From Deltaproteobacteria bacterium (GTDB lineage Bacteria > Desulfobacterota > Desulfomonilia > UBA1062): DNA of 64,000 nucleotides. The stretch's first letter is position 1. Every line of letters begins with the position of its first letter. Under the pieces are notes generated by a model that saw only the letters and a list, made by a program, of their open reading frames with translations, was not told the origin of the DNA and ran no database searches. Below are positions 32,408 through 41,600 of the stretch, piece after piece. The stretch spans positions 1 through 64,000 of the forward strand of contig JALNWY010000001.1 in assembly GCA_023230665.1 (NCBI GenBank), read 5' to 3'. Both the position numbers and the translations under genes were made by a program.

Positions 32408-33156
32408 CGCCTTATCTTCCTGATGATTTTTTCCATTGCTGCGTTTTTGTACAGGATTTGGGTCCCCCCTCCTTCCATGACAATATCCAAGGCCTTCCCG
32501 GCATCGACCACCCGGCATCCGGCGAGAAAGGTCACGGGTGTGGACGAAAACACCCGGGGGAGCATGGGGGTCGAGGGACCCATGAGAATCATTGCCCGGG
32601 CCCCGCTTTGAAAGGCAAGAATGTCCGAAAGGCTCCCATTGATGATCGACGTCGCAGTGACAATGGCGACATCCGCCCGGGAGAGGCATTCTTCCATGGC
32701 TTCCTGCGGCCGGATTCGCACATCATCGTGCCTGCGGTGCTCGAATATGTCGACGGTGCAGCCTTTTGCCTTGAGCATTGCAGCCACCGGGGCGATGAAC
32801 CCCACCATGACCACCCTGTCGCCTTCACGAACGCCGGCGGCTTCAAACACATCTTCTTGGGCGCCGCTGTCTTTTTCCTGATTGCTCACGGCATTGAGGG
32901 CAGCCAAGGCAATGGACCGGCCCGGGAGACCGCCTTTCATCCCAAGCTCGAAGAGATCGGACACCCTGGAGCCCTTGAGTGAACCGGCCCGGGGGAAAAC
33001 CGTGCAGCTCGTCTTTTCCTGCGACAGGATATTGGCGCACAGCCCGACTCCCGAGCCTTCCACCTCGACCGCGAAATATCCCAGGCCCAGCACCACCCTT
33101 GAGATCTTCTGCTGCTGTCTCGTTTCCGGCACTTCCCTGATGAGCTCGCTGAACAT
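32404..33156 (-). CDS. DUF4213/DUF364-type Rossmann protein (putative metal chelation)
   Basis: A 250-residue protein with an N-terminal enolase-like alpha/beta region ('VVLGLGYFAVEVEGSGVGLC') and a C-terminal Rossmann-like domain ('DRVVMVGFIAPVAAMLKAKG', 'EHRRHDD', 'ILMGPSTPMLPRVF'). Families with this architecture are annotated as putative heavy-metal chelators. It overlaps moaA by 4 bp, so the products are probably made together, which points to molybdate or tungstate handling. The start at 33156 is uncertain because the AGGAG site is only 1 nt away. Confidence 0.75.
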   Translation of the reverse strand: MFSELIREVPETRQQQKISRVVLGLGYFAVEVEGSGVGLCANILSQEKTSCTVFPRAGSLKGSRVSDLFELGMKGGLPGRSIALAALNAVSNQEKDSGAQEDVFEAAGVREGDRVVMVGFIAPVAAMLKAKGCTVDIFEHRRHDDVRIRPQEAMEECLSRADVAIVTATSIINGSLSDILAFQSGARAMILMGPSTPMLPRVFSSTPVTFLAGCRVVDAGKALDIVMEGGGTQILYKNAAMEKIIRKIRR

Positions 33157-33270
33157 ACTCCTGCTTGTAAGCCTTTCGGATATGCTTTGTCAAATATATG
33201 ATGCGGCGTATACAACAAGGATCGGGCAGTCGCCCTGTTCTTCAGCCTTCAGGAACGCCGAGCCCGACAA

Positions 33271-34251
33271 TCACACGAACGAGCCCGGCTTGGGTCTGAT
33301 GCTGATGTCGTTCTGTTCGATCTTCTCGACCAGCCGCTCCAGCAATTCGCGCGTCCTGCGCTGTTCATCCAGCAGCTTGTTGAGCATGTCTCTTAAGTCT
33401 CCGTTCTTCTGGGCGCCAGGGGCCGGTCCGGCCGGAACGGCCTTGTGTTTCGGGGCCTTTACCAGCATGGTGATGAGCCGTGTCCAGAACTTGTCGTGGT
33501 CTGCCTCCACCGATTCCTGCCCCAGAAGCGTGGACGCAATGATCCGGTAGCAACGGGCGATATCCGAGGTAGGGTACCTGACCACGGCCGGTACCTGGTC
33601 GGTAACGGCCCGGGAGAGTTTGTCGTCGCGGTAGACGCTCCCCAGGTATTCTACGTGGGTGTCCAGAAAACGCTGGGAAGCCGACGAGATCTTTTTGTAG
33701 AGGTTGTGCCCGGCAGAGCTGTTTTTCACCATGCTTGAGAACATGGATATTCTCCCCGGGTAATCGTTTTTCTTGAGCACTTTGATCATGGCGTATGCGT
33801 CTGTGAGGCTGGTGGGCTCGGGCGCGACGCCCACGATCACCTCAGGCGCGGCCATGAGAAAGGAAATGACGCTTGAGGAGATGCCCGATGCCGTGTCGAC
33901 GAGCAGGTAGTCAGAGGAAGCGGACAGGGCGGAAACCTGCTTCACCAGCTCTTTCAGCTGTTCCCTGCCCAGATCGGCCATATCCTGCGTGCCGGAGCAT
34001 CCCGGGATGAGCTCCACATGGTAATCAGTCCTGAAGACGATCTCTCCAATCTCGAGCCTGCCCAGGATGACGTCTTCGAGTGTTCTGTTGGGCCGGATTC
34101 CCAGGAGCACGTCCATATTGGCAAGCCCGAGATCGGCATCGAGGATGCGCACCCGATGGTTCATCATGGCGAGACAGATGCCGACATTGAGCGTGAAGTT
34201 GCTCTTGCCCACGCCGCCCTTTCCTGATGTTACCGCCATGATCCGTGCCAT
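33271..34251 (-). CDS. MinD/ParA-family ATPase, FlhG-like
   Basis: A 326-residue P-loop ATPase with the deviant Walker A 'TSGKGGVGKSN' (~6-16), 'ILDADLGLANMDVLLG' and 'YLLVDTASGISSSV'. 'LGLANMDVLLGI' is characteristic of FlhG/YlxH proteins that set flagellar number and position. The C-terminal ~60 residues are a charged helical extension. No flagellar genes are visible, so another polarity or cell-division role is possible. ATG 34251 follows GGGAAG; an upstream in-frame ATG at 34284 is less likely. Confidence 0.85.
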   Translation of the reverse strand: MARIMAVTSGKGGVGKSNFTLNVGICLAMMNHRVRILDADLGLANMDVLLGIRPNRTLEDVILGRLEIGEIVFRTDYHVELIPGCSGTQDMADLGREQLKELVKQVSALSASSDYLLVDTASGISSSVISFLMAAPEVIVGVAPEPTSLTDAYAMIKVLKKNDYPGRISMFSSMVKNSSAGHNLYKKISSASQRFLDTHVEYLGSVYRDDKLSRAVTDQVPAVVRYPTSDIARCYRIIASTLLGQESVEADHDKFWTRLITMLVKAPKHKAVPAGPAPGAQKNGDLRDMLNKLLDEQRRTRELLERLVEKIEQNDISIRPKPGSFV

Positions 34252-34355
34252 AGTTACTTCCCTGTGTTTTTTAAAAGCCTGCAATATGTGTGCAAAACAT
34301 GCATATGGAAAATAAACGGGTTTTTCAAGGACTTTGCTTAAGAAGAGAAAAATGT

Positions 34356-34371
34356 TTCTCCGTAAGGAGAA
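34356..34371 (-). terminator. Hairpin after smc, possible terminator
   Basis: TTCTCC and GGAGAA form a perfect 6 bp stem around a 4 nt loop, 12 bp past the smc stop on the minus strand. It is followed by ACATTTTT. The T-run is short and offset, so it is only a weak intrinsic terminator candidate. Confidence 0.35.
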
Positions 34372-34382
34372 CTATTTGTCTT

Positions 34383-37300
34383 CTATGCCCTCTGGAGCGA
34401 CATGGACACCACCTTGCTGATTCCCGGCACATCAAAGGTCACGCCGTAGAGGATGTCGGACATTTCCATAGTATGCCGGTTGTGCGTGACAATGATGAAC
34501 TGGGAATCGCGGGCAAAGCTCCGGATCAGGTGATTGAAGCGGACAACGTTGGCATCGTCGAGGGGCGCGTCCACCTCGTCGAGGATGCAGAAGGGAGACG
34601 GCCGCACCTTGAACAGGGCGAAGATGAAGCTCAGTGCGCACAGCGTCTTTTCACCCTCGGAGAGCAGGCTCATGGATTTGAGCCGTTTGAACGGCGGACA
34701 GGCCAGTATCTCGACCCCGGAATCGGGCGAGTTGCCGTCAAGGAGCACCAGGTCCGCCTTCCCTCCCCCGAACATGGTCGTGAAGAGCTCCTGGAAATGG
34801 TATTTCACCTGCTCAAAGGTCTCGGTGAAGGCCTTGACGCTCTGCTTCTCGATATTGGCGATAACCTCTCTCAGCCTTGCGCTCGCCTGGACGATATCCT
34901 CATACTGCCGGTGAAGTTCGTCCCATCTGGCCTGTACGTGCTCGAAGGCGTCCAGGGACGCGAAGTTGATCTGGCCCAGCTTCTCGATCCGGCCCTCCAG
35001 GGCTTCGACCTTCTGCCGGGCATCCTCGGAAGAGAAATCTTCCGGAACATCGGGGAGATCTTCTCCGGAAAACCGGGAGGCAAAGCGTTCGCTGCTCATG
35101 GTCAGGGCGATCTCCTGCTCCTTGGTTTTGAGAAGGATGTCGTTGCGTTTTTTTTCCAGGGAGACCAGGGTTTCCCGGCACTCGTCCCTGCTCTGGGCGA
35201 GCGTGGCCAGAGAGTCCAAGAGCTCCTCGTGTTCGGGAGTGGCGCTCTCCAGGGCCTCCCGCTGATTTTCGGCCTGCACCTGAAGCGCCTGGAGCCGGCT
35301 CCTGGACTTCACCAGGGCGTCCTGCACCGAGGCGAGCGTCTTGACCAGGTCTTCCCTTTTGCCGGCATCCCGGGAGACCTGCCGGGATATGCCCTCGATC
35401 TGTTCTTCAATCCCCTCAAGCCGTTGCCGTGCTGCCGCTGCCGCAACCTTGAGCTCGCCCGCCCGCTGCGCATGGGTGCTGATCGACTCCCGGGCATTCT
35501 GGAGCTGCTGCCGTGCGACCGCCCTCTTTTCGTCGAGGGACTTGACCTCATCCTGCAAGGCTTTGATCTGCTGGTCCAGCTCCTGCTTCTGTGTTTGGAT
35601 ATCCGCAAGATCGCTCTCGACCTTTTTCACCATCGATTCCCACGTCTCGATGTCGCGCCGGTAAGACAGCTCGCGCTCGGAAATGCGCTCCAGCTCTCGC
35701 GAGGCAGCGTTCTTTTTTTCAGAAAGGGATGCCGCCTGCTGCCTGAGCGACCGTTCCTCGCTCCCGGCCAGCTCCCGGTCTTCTCTGATCTGCTGCATCT
35801 CCTGCCTGAGCCGGGTGAGACACTCTTTTGTCGAGACGATCTCCCGATCCAGGACGATCTCCTGCCGGGAGAGCTCTTCCTTCTCGGCCTTTGCCTTGAG
35901 CCCTTCGGCATACTTGGCCATCTCTGCAGTGGTCCGGACGACCCCCGAGGGCTCGAGGATGACGCCGTCCCGGGTGACAAAGGTACAGAACCTCATGCCC
36001 TGTTTCCAAAACGAAAAGGCGCAGTGGATATCCTCCACCACCCACATGTCTCCGGACAGGGCATGAACCACGTCTTCATAACCCTCCTGGGCCTCGACAA
36101 GATCTTCCAGACATGCAACGACGCCCTCTCCCTTCGGATCGGCCCCTGCCGGCCGGCCGTTCAGGTGCGGGCTCCGGGGGATGTACCCCGGGCCCCCGTC
36201 CTCGATCCGGCCCAGCTTCAGGATATCTTCATGGTCCTGAACGATCAGGTAATCGAGCGATTTTCCCAGGGAGAGGCCTACGGTCTCCTCAAACCCGCTC
36301 CTCGCCTTCAGGGCTTCCGCAACCCGCCTTGTGCCGTTGTTCGTGGAGAGATCTCTGGGCCGTGGCATGGTTCCGGCGAGAATGATCCTCTCGAGCATGG
36401 ATATCTTTGCCAGGAGCTGTGCGTGGGACTTCTCCAGTCCGGCCAGGGTGTGCGCGGTCCCCTCGATCCGGGACTGGAGCCCGTGCATCTGATCTCCCAG
36501 CGATTTCACCTTCTCGCCGAGGCTTTCGGCCCGAGATTTCGCCCGGGCATACTCTGCTTCAATCCCTTCATATTTCGACTCGAGAGATGCCCTTTGCGAT
36601 CCGAGCTCGGACAGATCGGCGCGCCGTTTCCTTGCGTTGGCTTGGGCCTCGTGCCGCCTTGTCTCCATGGACGAGATCCGCTGCTGGGTTGCCCTGGAGT
36701 GGCCGATCGCATCGAAAAGCTGCGCCCTCTTCTGGTTGTACTCGCCCTCGAAAGCCCCGAATTCCTTTTCCACGGATTCGAGGTGGAGGTTCCGGGAATC
36801 CATCTCCTCTTCGATCTGCGCGATGTCCAGAGAAAGCCTTTCCAGATGGCCGCGTTCCTGTTCGCCCCTTTCGCGGAGCTCGCCGGTTTCCCGGGTCATC
36901 TGCCCGATGCGGCTCTGGAGCATCTCGATGGTTGACGCTATGTCCCGGGCCCTGTTCGTGTTCGCCTCGATCTCGCCCTCTGCGAGCAGGCCGCTGGAGC
37001 GGGCCTCTTCCATGGCGCGTCTGATCTCATCCATGTTTCCGCGGACTACAGACAGCCTGGCATCCAAGCCTCCCATGGCCCGGGCATACTCCTCGTGCTG
37101 CTTCCTAAACGACTCCTCCTGCTGCCGCACCTCCTGCAGCATCTCGTCGAGCTTTTCTTTTTTTTCCGTGATCTTCTGGATCTCGGAGGCCCAGAGCATC
37201 TTGGTGAGCGAATTGATTTCCGAACGCAGGCCCTGATATCTGCGGGCCTTGTTGGCCTGCGATTTCAGCTCGTCTCTCTGCCGGGAGACCTCGGTCAGCA

Positions 37301-37889
37301 GGTCGCGCACCCGCTCGAGGTTCCCTGCCGTGGCTTCGAGGCGCTTGATGGCGTCGGCCCGTTTGAAGCGGAACCTCCCCACCTCTGCAGCCTCTTCGAT
37401 GAGATAGCGGATATCCTCGGGCCGGGACTGGATGATGTCCTTGACCTTGCCTTGTTCCACAATGGCATACCTGTGCCGGTCGAGGCCCGTGTCCAAAAAC
37501 AGGTCGGTGATGTCCTTGAGCCTGCATCTGACCCCGTTCAGGGAATAGATGCTCTCGCCGGTGCGATAGAGCCTCCGGGAGATGGACGCCTCGTCGAACC
37601 CGTCCAGGCTTTTGGGAAAATAGCCGCCGTCCCGCGCGAACTCCATGACCACTTCGGCCATTGATCCGGGAGGCACATCCTGGGTGCCTGAAAAGATCAC
37701 CTCGCTCATGGACCCGGCGCGCAGAGAGCGGTTCGACTGTTCACCCAGGGCCCACCGGACAGCGTCGATGATATTGCTCTTCCCGCAGCCGTTGGGCCCG
37801 GCAATGCACGTCACTCCATCGGCGACGGGCAGCGAGGTCTTCTTGGCAACGGATTTGAAACCCCGGATCTCAATCCTCTTCAATTTCAC
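34383..37889 (-). CDS. smc: Chromosome partition protein SMC
   Basis: An 1168-residue SMC ATPase that folds and segregates the chromosome with ScpA/ScpB. The N-terminal head has Walker A 'GPNGCGKSNIIDAVRWALGE'. Two long coiled coils flank a hinge near residues ~510-650. The C-terminal head has signature 'LSEGEKTL' and Walker B 'FCILDEVDAPLDD'. The GTG at 37889 begins the conserved 'KLKRIEIRGFKS' and gives the normal length; it has no clear ribosome site, and upstream in-frame codons extend to 38168 but cover the divergent region. scpA and scpB are not in the window. Confidence 0.95.
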   Translation of the reverse strand: MKLKRIEIRGFKSVAKKTSLPVADGVTCIAGPNGCGKSNIIDAVRWALGEQSNRSLRAGSMSEVIFSGTQDVPPGSMAEVVMEFARDGGYFPKSLDGFDEASISRRLYRTGESIYSLNGVRCRLKDITDLFLDTGLDRHRYAIVEQGKVKDIIQSRPEDIRYLIEEAAEVGRFRFKRADAIKRLEATAGNLERVRDLLTEVSRQRDELKSQANKARRYQGLRSEINSLTKMLWASEIQKITEKKEKLDEMLQEVRQQEESFRKQHEEYARAMGGLDARLSVVRGNMDEIRRAMEEARSSGLLAEGEIEANTNRARDIASTIEMLQSRIGQMTRETGELRERGEQERGHLERLSLDIAQIEEEMDSRNLHLESVEKEFGAFEGEYNQKRAQLFDAIGHSRATQQRISSMETRRHEAQANARKRRADLSELGSQRASLESKYEGIEAEYARAKSRAESLGEKVKSLGDQMHGLQSRIEGTAHTLAGLEKSHAQLLAKISMLERIILAGTMPRPRDLSTNNGTRRVAEALKARSGFEETVGLSLGKSLDYLIVQDHEDILKLGRIEDGGPGYIPRSPHLNGRPAGADPKGEGVVACLEDLVEAQEGYEDVVHALSGDMWVVEDIHCAFSFWKQGMRFCTFVTRDGVILEPSGVVRTTAEMAKYAEGLKAKAEKEELSRQEIVLDREIVSTKECLTRLRQEMQQIREDRELAGSEERSLRQQAASLSEKKNAASRELERISERELSYRRDIETWESMVKKVESDLADIQTQKQELDQQIKALQDEVKSLDEKRAVARQQLQNARESISTHAQRAGELKVAAAAARQRLEGIEEQIEGISRQVSRDAGKREDLVKTLASVQDALVKSRSRLQALQVQAENQREALESATPEHEELLDSLATLAQSRDECRETLVSLEKKRNDILLKTKEQEIALTMSSERFASRFSGEDLPDVPEDFSSEDARQKVEALEGRIEKLGQINFASLDAFEHVQARWDELHRQYEDIVQASARLREVIANIEKQSVKAFTETFEQVKYHFQELFTTMFGGGKADLVLLDGNSPDSGVEILACPPFKRLKSMSLLSEGEKTLCALSFIFALFKVRPSPFCILDEVDAPLDDANVVRFNHLIRSFARDSQFIIVTHNRHTMEMSDILYGVTFDVPGISKVVSMSLQRA

Positions 37890-38151
37890 ATCTTTTGTGT
37901 ACCAGAGCTTCCCTGGGATCGCAAGAGGGGTTCTCCTCAAGGCCCGTGGATGCATGCCACACCTTTTTCTTTGCTGCCTGGTTTCCTGTTTTCGCCTGCT
38001 TGGGCAGGAGGCCCCCGGAGGAGAGCAGCGACCGAGGAAGACGCAGGGTGCCCTCAGGACGTATGCGGTGGAGTGGAAAATCCTTGCAATATCTTCCCGA
38101 AAACGGCAATACATGAAGGAATATTTTCCAAGGGTGTGCCAGGAGGGAATC

Positions 38152-38748
38152 ATGTACGGAGTGAACAATCCCCTTGTATTTGCCGGGCAGCTGCTTCATA
38201 TCGCGCTTACGGTCTATCTGTGGATCATTATCATCGGCGCTCTGATATCCTGGGTGAATCCCGATCCCTATAACCCGGTGGTGCGGTTTCTCCGCAGGGC
38301 CACCGACCCGCTCTTCTTCTGGCTCAGACGGCATATACCGCTTATTGCGGGCGGGATTGACTTCTCGCCCGTCATCGCCATCGCGCTCATCATCTTCCTC
38401 GGTTCTTCCCTGGTCCCTATCCTGATCGAAGGAGGAAATATCCCGGCGAATGTTCTCATCGGGTTCGGACAGTCCGTTTCCATGCTGCTGAACTTTTATC
38501 TCGTCGTAGTGATCCTCTCCGCGGTATTGAGCTTCGTGAGTCCCAACCCCTATAACCCTGTCGTGCGCATCATTTCCGCGCTGACCTTCCCGGTGTTCTC
38601 CTGGTTCCGAAGGAGATTGCCGCTGGTTTATGGAGGCATCGATTTCACCCCGGCACTGGTCATCGTCCTGATCCTGCTCATCAATTCCTATGGGACTCAA
38701 ACCCTGATCCGTCTGGGGGTCAATTTAAAAATGAAAGGAGTGTTCTGA
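38152..38748 (+). CDS. yggT: YggT-family membrane protein
   Basis: A 198-residue protein built of two similar halves, each with two hydrophobic segments and a 'WVNPDPYNPVVRFL' / 'FVSPNPYNPVVRII' motif, typical of YggT. ATG 38152 follows AGGAGGG. It is first in a three-gene unit with divIVA and yggU, all overlapping. In other bacteria YggT (YlmG) supports membrane or osmotic homeostasis and sits with division genes. It is divergent from smc with 262 bp between them. Confidence 0.88.
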   Translation: MYGVNNPLVFAGQLLHIALTVYLWIIIIGALISWVNPDPYNPVVRFLRRATDPLFFWLRRHIPLIAGGIDFSPVIAIALIIFLGSSLVPILIEGGNIPANVLIGFGQSVSMLLNFYLVVVILSAVLSFVSPNPYNPVVRIISALTFPVFSWFRRRLPLVYGGIDFTPALVIVLILLINSYGTQTLIRLGVNLKMKGVF

Positions 38749-39278
38749 TGCAACTGACGCCTGAAATGATCCGGGAGCAGCGTTTTCGAGGGAGGTTGTC
38801 CGGGTTCGACAAGGAAGAAGTCACGAGCTTCCTGGTGGGGATAGCCGAGGACATGGAAGAACTTCTCGAGGAAAACAATCTGCTCAAGAGCGAGCTGGAT
38901 TCTATGAAGGAAAAGCAGAAAGACCTCGAAGACCTTTTTCTTTCCGCCAAACAGTTCTCCGACGAGAAGAAAAGACTGGCCGAGCAGGAGGCCCACATGA
39001 AGATCGCCGAGGCCCAGCGGAAGGTATCCGCGATGCAGGAAGAGGCCCGGCAGAAGATCGAGGGTGCCGGCCAGAAGGCGCTGGAGATCGAGGAGCAGGC
39101 CCAGGAAAGGGCGCGAGAGATCCTCAGCGAGGCCCAGCAGATGAAGTCGGCCCTGGAAAAGGAGCTCACCGAGCTGAAGGCCAAGAGAACGAACCTCTTC
39201 ACCGAGCTCAGGTCGGTTCTCGACTCCTACCAGAACTGGATCAGAGAGATGGGGAATGTGGATCCGTCCGGAAGATGA
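38748..39278 (+). CDS. DivIVA-domain protein
   Basis: A 176-residue protein with the DivIVA N-terminal membrane-curvature domain ('LTPEMIREQRFRGRLSGFDKEEVTSFL', ~3-29) followed by a continuous coiled coil to ~165. DivIVA proteins gather at curved membranes and poles. It overlaps yggT by 1 bp (TGATG) and yggU by 23 bp. A coupling to division, chromosome or polar organisation is inferred from smc and FlhG-like neighbours. Confidence 0.88.
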   Translation: MQLTPEMIREQRFRGRLSGFDKEEVTSFLVGIAEDMEELLEENNLLKSELDSMKEKQKDLEDLFLSAKQFSDEKKRLAEQEAHMKIAEAQRKVSAMQEEARQKIEGAGQKALEIEEQAQERAREILSEAQQMKSALEKELTELKAKRTNLFTELRSVLDSYQNWIREMGNVDPSGR

Positions 39279-39540
39279 CGGCACGATCCTCGTGTGCAGG
39301 GTCCGCCCCAATGCCGGCAGGAACTCGATTGAGGGTGTCCGTGATGACCATGTGTCCGTTCACTTGAGCGCCCCTGCCGTGGAAGGCAAGGCAAACAAGG
39401 CCCTGGTGGCGTTTCTCGCCAAACAGCTCCATATTGCAAAGTCTAAAATCTCGCTGAAAGTCGGGGAAAAGGCTCGGACCAAGGTGCTCTTTATCAGCGG
39501 GATGGCCCCGGAGGAGGTGTCCGGGCTTCTGGGGCTTTAG
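39256..39540 (+). CDS. yggU: DUF167 (YggU) family protein
   Basis: A 94-residue protein of the conserved DUF167 family, with 'VRPNAGRNSIEGV' and 'VHLSAPAVEGKANKALVAFLAKQL'. Function in bacteria is unknown. Its ATG (39256) lies inside the end of divIVA, and its stop overlaps the stop of the convergent CBS gene by 4 bp. Confidence 0.85.
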   Translation: MWIRPEDDGTILVCRVRPNAGRNSIEGVRDDHVSVHLSAPAVEGKANKALVAFLAKQLHIAKSKISLKVGEKARTKVLFISGMAPEEVSGLLGL

Positions 39541-40136
39541 TCTACCACCCGTACACCGCGATAACCCAACTGGATGAGCTCTTCGGCAATGGCTGCGGTG
39601 TCGCCGCCGGAGATGCGGAAGTGATGGGCGTTTTCATCGCCGTTGATGGTCATGCCTGCGCTGATGATATAACCACCCTTGCTTTCGATGATCGACACCA
39701 CCTCGTCAAAAGACCCGTGGACGCCCTTGAGGACCACGTCGATCCGGGAGCCCGACTTGAGGACCCCCATGATCTCGATAAAGGCCTTGAGAATGTCTTT
39801 GATGGTGATGATCCCGGCGACCTTCCCGCTTTCAACCACCGGCAGGCACCCGATATTCTTTTCGTAAATGATCCGGGCCGCCTTTTCCAGCGAGGTGTCC
39901 CGGGTAATGGTAATCGGGTTCCGGAGCATCAGGTCCCCGACCTTCAGGGTTTCGAGCATGGAGGCCAGGATCGCCTGCTTGAGGTCTCCGGAGGTGACCA
40001 GCCCGATGAACAGGCCACCCTCCACCACAGGAAGATGGCGGATGGAAAACTTCTTCATGACTGTCAGGGCATCTCTGATTCCCGCTTCTTTTCCTATGGT
40101 GACGAGGTCGGTGACCATCCATGATTCTACATTCAT
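39537..40136 (-). CDS. CBS-domain protein with ACT-like C-terminus
   Basis: A 199-residue protein with two CBS repeats (~5-55 'WMVTDLVTIGKEAGIRDALTVM' and ~75-125 'LMLRNPITITRDTSLEKAA'), forming a Bateman module that senses adenosine nucleotides. An ACT-like fold of about 65 residues follows ('IDVVLKGVHGSFDEVVSIIESKGG'). ATG 40136 follows ACAGG; a start at 40223 lacks support. It is probably a ligand-binding regulator of unknown partner. Confidence 0.8.
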   Translation of the reverse strand: MNVESWMVTDLVTIGKEAGIRDALTVMKKFSIRHLPVVEGGLFIGLVTSGDLKQAILASMLETLKVGDLMLRNPITITRDTSLEKAARIIYEKNIGCLPVVESGKVAGIITIKDILKAFIEIMGVLKSGSRIDVVLKGVHGSFDEVVSIIESKGGYIISAGMTINGDENAHHFRISGGDTAAIAEELIQLGYRGVRVVD

Positions 40137-40232
40137 AATGACCTGTATAACAAACCCGATCGGAAATTGAAACCATGAACCTTCTGCAGAGCGTAGTGGC
40201 TCGGTTTTAAGAGAAGATATCAAGTTTGCGGG

Positions 40233-41600
40233 TTACCCGATTTTGCTGCGAAGAAAGTCCATGGCTTCGCCCCTGGTCCGGACCTCTCCTCTGGCTCGGG
40301 CCTCCTCAATGGTTCGCAGCCACTTCCCCACCTCCGGCCCGGCACCGCCTCCCAGGACTCCGGCCACGTCGCTGCCGGAGACCAACGGGTTCTTCTTGTG
40401 CTCCTGATATGTGGTGCAATAGTACTCCCAAATCCTGGCCACGGTCTGCCGGGGAAAGGACTCCTGCGTCTGCACCCGGGAGAGGGAGAGCAGGAGGGTC
40501 TCGGGGAGCTGCTGAGCGGTATTCTCACAAAACCGGTGGATATCCAGCACAGAGGGGTTCCGCTGTGCAAGGAACTCCCGGGTGCGCTTCTCCCGGGCCA
40601 GAAGCGAGCGGATCGTCCTGGCGGAGCGGGTGGAAAACCGGAGCGAGGAACAGAGGTCCATTGCCCTGCCCTCCATGGAGCGATCCCGGGCCGATATCTC
40701 GCTCTCCCCGCTCTGGAGATGCCCCGATCTCAGCCCCTCCAGTCCCAGCAGAAACGAGGCGAGCCTGAGCAGGGCACCCCGCTGGACCCTGCTTTCGGTT
40801 TCCTCTGTCAGAGAGCTCAAGCATCCGGGCATCAGGGCATCGCAGGCATAGATGATGCCGTCCAGCTCCTGACAGGCCGGGATGACCGAGAGAAGCAGGG
40901 CGTGCTGGTGATCGCCTCCATGATCTTGCTCCGGGAAATACGGGGCGAACAGGACAGGGACCAGGGCATTCCAGGTGAGCAGCCGCAAGAAGTCCGCCCC
41001 GTGAACAGTGCGAAGCGCCTGGAGAATTTCCTGCCTGATGCGCTCGCCGGAAACCCCCTTGAGCCTCCTGGCATGCTGTTTGATCATCCGGGAGGTTTCC
41101 TCGTGCATGGCGAAATCGAGCGTCACCGAGAATCTCACGGCCCGCAGGCCCCTCAGCGGGTCGTTCAGCAGGTTTTCTTCTGAAACGATCCTGATCGTCC
41201 CGCAGGAGAGGTCGTGAAACCCGCCCAGGGGATCGATGAACCTGCGATGGGCTATATCATATGCCATGGCATTGATGGTGAGATCCCGGGATCTCAGGTC
41301 TTCTTCGATGCTCAGACCCTTGGGCTCGGAAATGTCGATGCTCGCGCCCGAGGATTTCAGGGCGATCCGGATGACCCCGCGGCGTTCATCCATCCAGAAC
41401 GGTCTGGCGCCGAGCCGGCCGGCGATCCTCCCGGCCAGATCCGCAACCGGCGCATAGGTGACGAGATCGAAGTCCAGAGGGACCCTGCCCAGGAGCATGT
41501 CCCGGATGCATCCCCCCACGAGGTAGGTCCCCTGGGGAAAGAGATCTTCGATCTGCTTTAAGATCTCATTGCTTGAGACGGTTCTCGACAGATCGTGCAT
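40233..41600 (-). CDS. tRNA nucleotidyltransferase / poly(A) polymerase family protein
   Basis: A 455-residue class II nucleotidyltransferase. The N-terminal head has 'YLVGGCIRDMLLGRVPLDFDLVT' with the two catalytic aspartates (DxD) and 'RDLTINAMAYD'. The neck region has 'LRGLRAVRFSVTL', and a helical C-terminus follows. These enzymes add CCA, CC or A to tRNA 3' ends, or polyadenylate RNA; the sequence does not separate these. ATG 41600 follows TGGAGGC. It overlaps hisD by 35 bp and ends the run that begins at rho. Confidence 0.85.
   Translation of the reverse strand: MHDLSRTVSSNEILKQIEDLFPQGTYLVGGCIRDMLLGRVPLDFDLVTYAPVADLAGRIAGRLGARPFWMDERRGVIRIALKSSGASIDISEPKGLSIEEDLRSRDLTINAMAYDIAHRRFIDPLGGFHDLSCGTIRIVSEENLLNDPLRGLRAVRFSVTLDFAMHEETSRMIKQHARRLKGVSGERIRQEILQALRTVHGADFLRLLTWNALVPVLFAPYFPEQDHGGDHQHALLLSVIPACQELDGIIYACDALMPGCLSSLTEETESRVQRGALLRLASFLLGLEGLRSGHLQSGESEISARDRSMEGRAMDLCSSLRFSTRSARTIRSLLAREKRTREFLAQRNPSVLDIHRFCENTAQQLPETLLLSLSRVQTQESFPRQTVARIWEYYCTTYQEHKKNPLVSGSDVAGVLGGGAGPEVGKWLRTIEEARARGEVRTRGEAMDFLRSKIG

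Noticed and set aside
34290..36935. 881-codon open frame on the plus strand opposite smc
   Set aside because: It is an antisense shadow of the SMC coiled coil; the translation is low-complexity Leu/Pro/Gly-rich with no domain.
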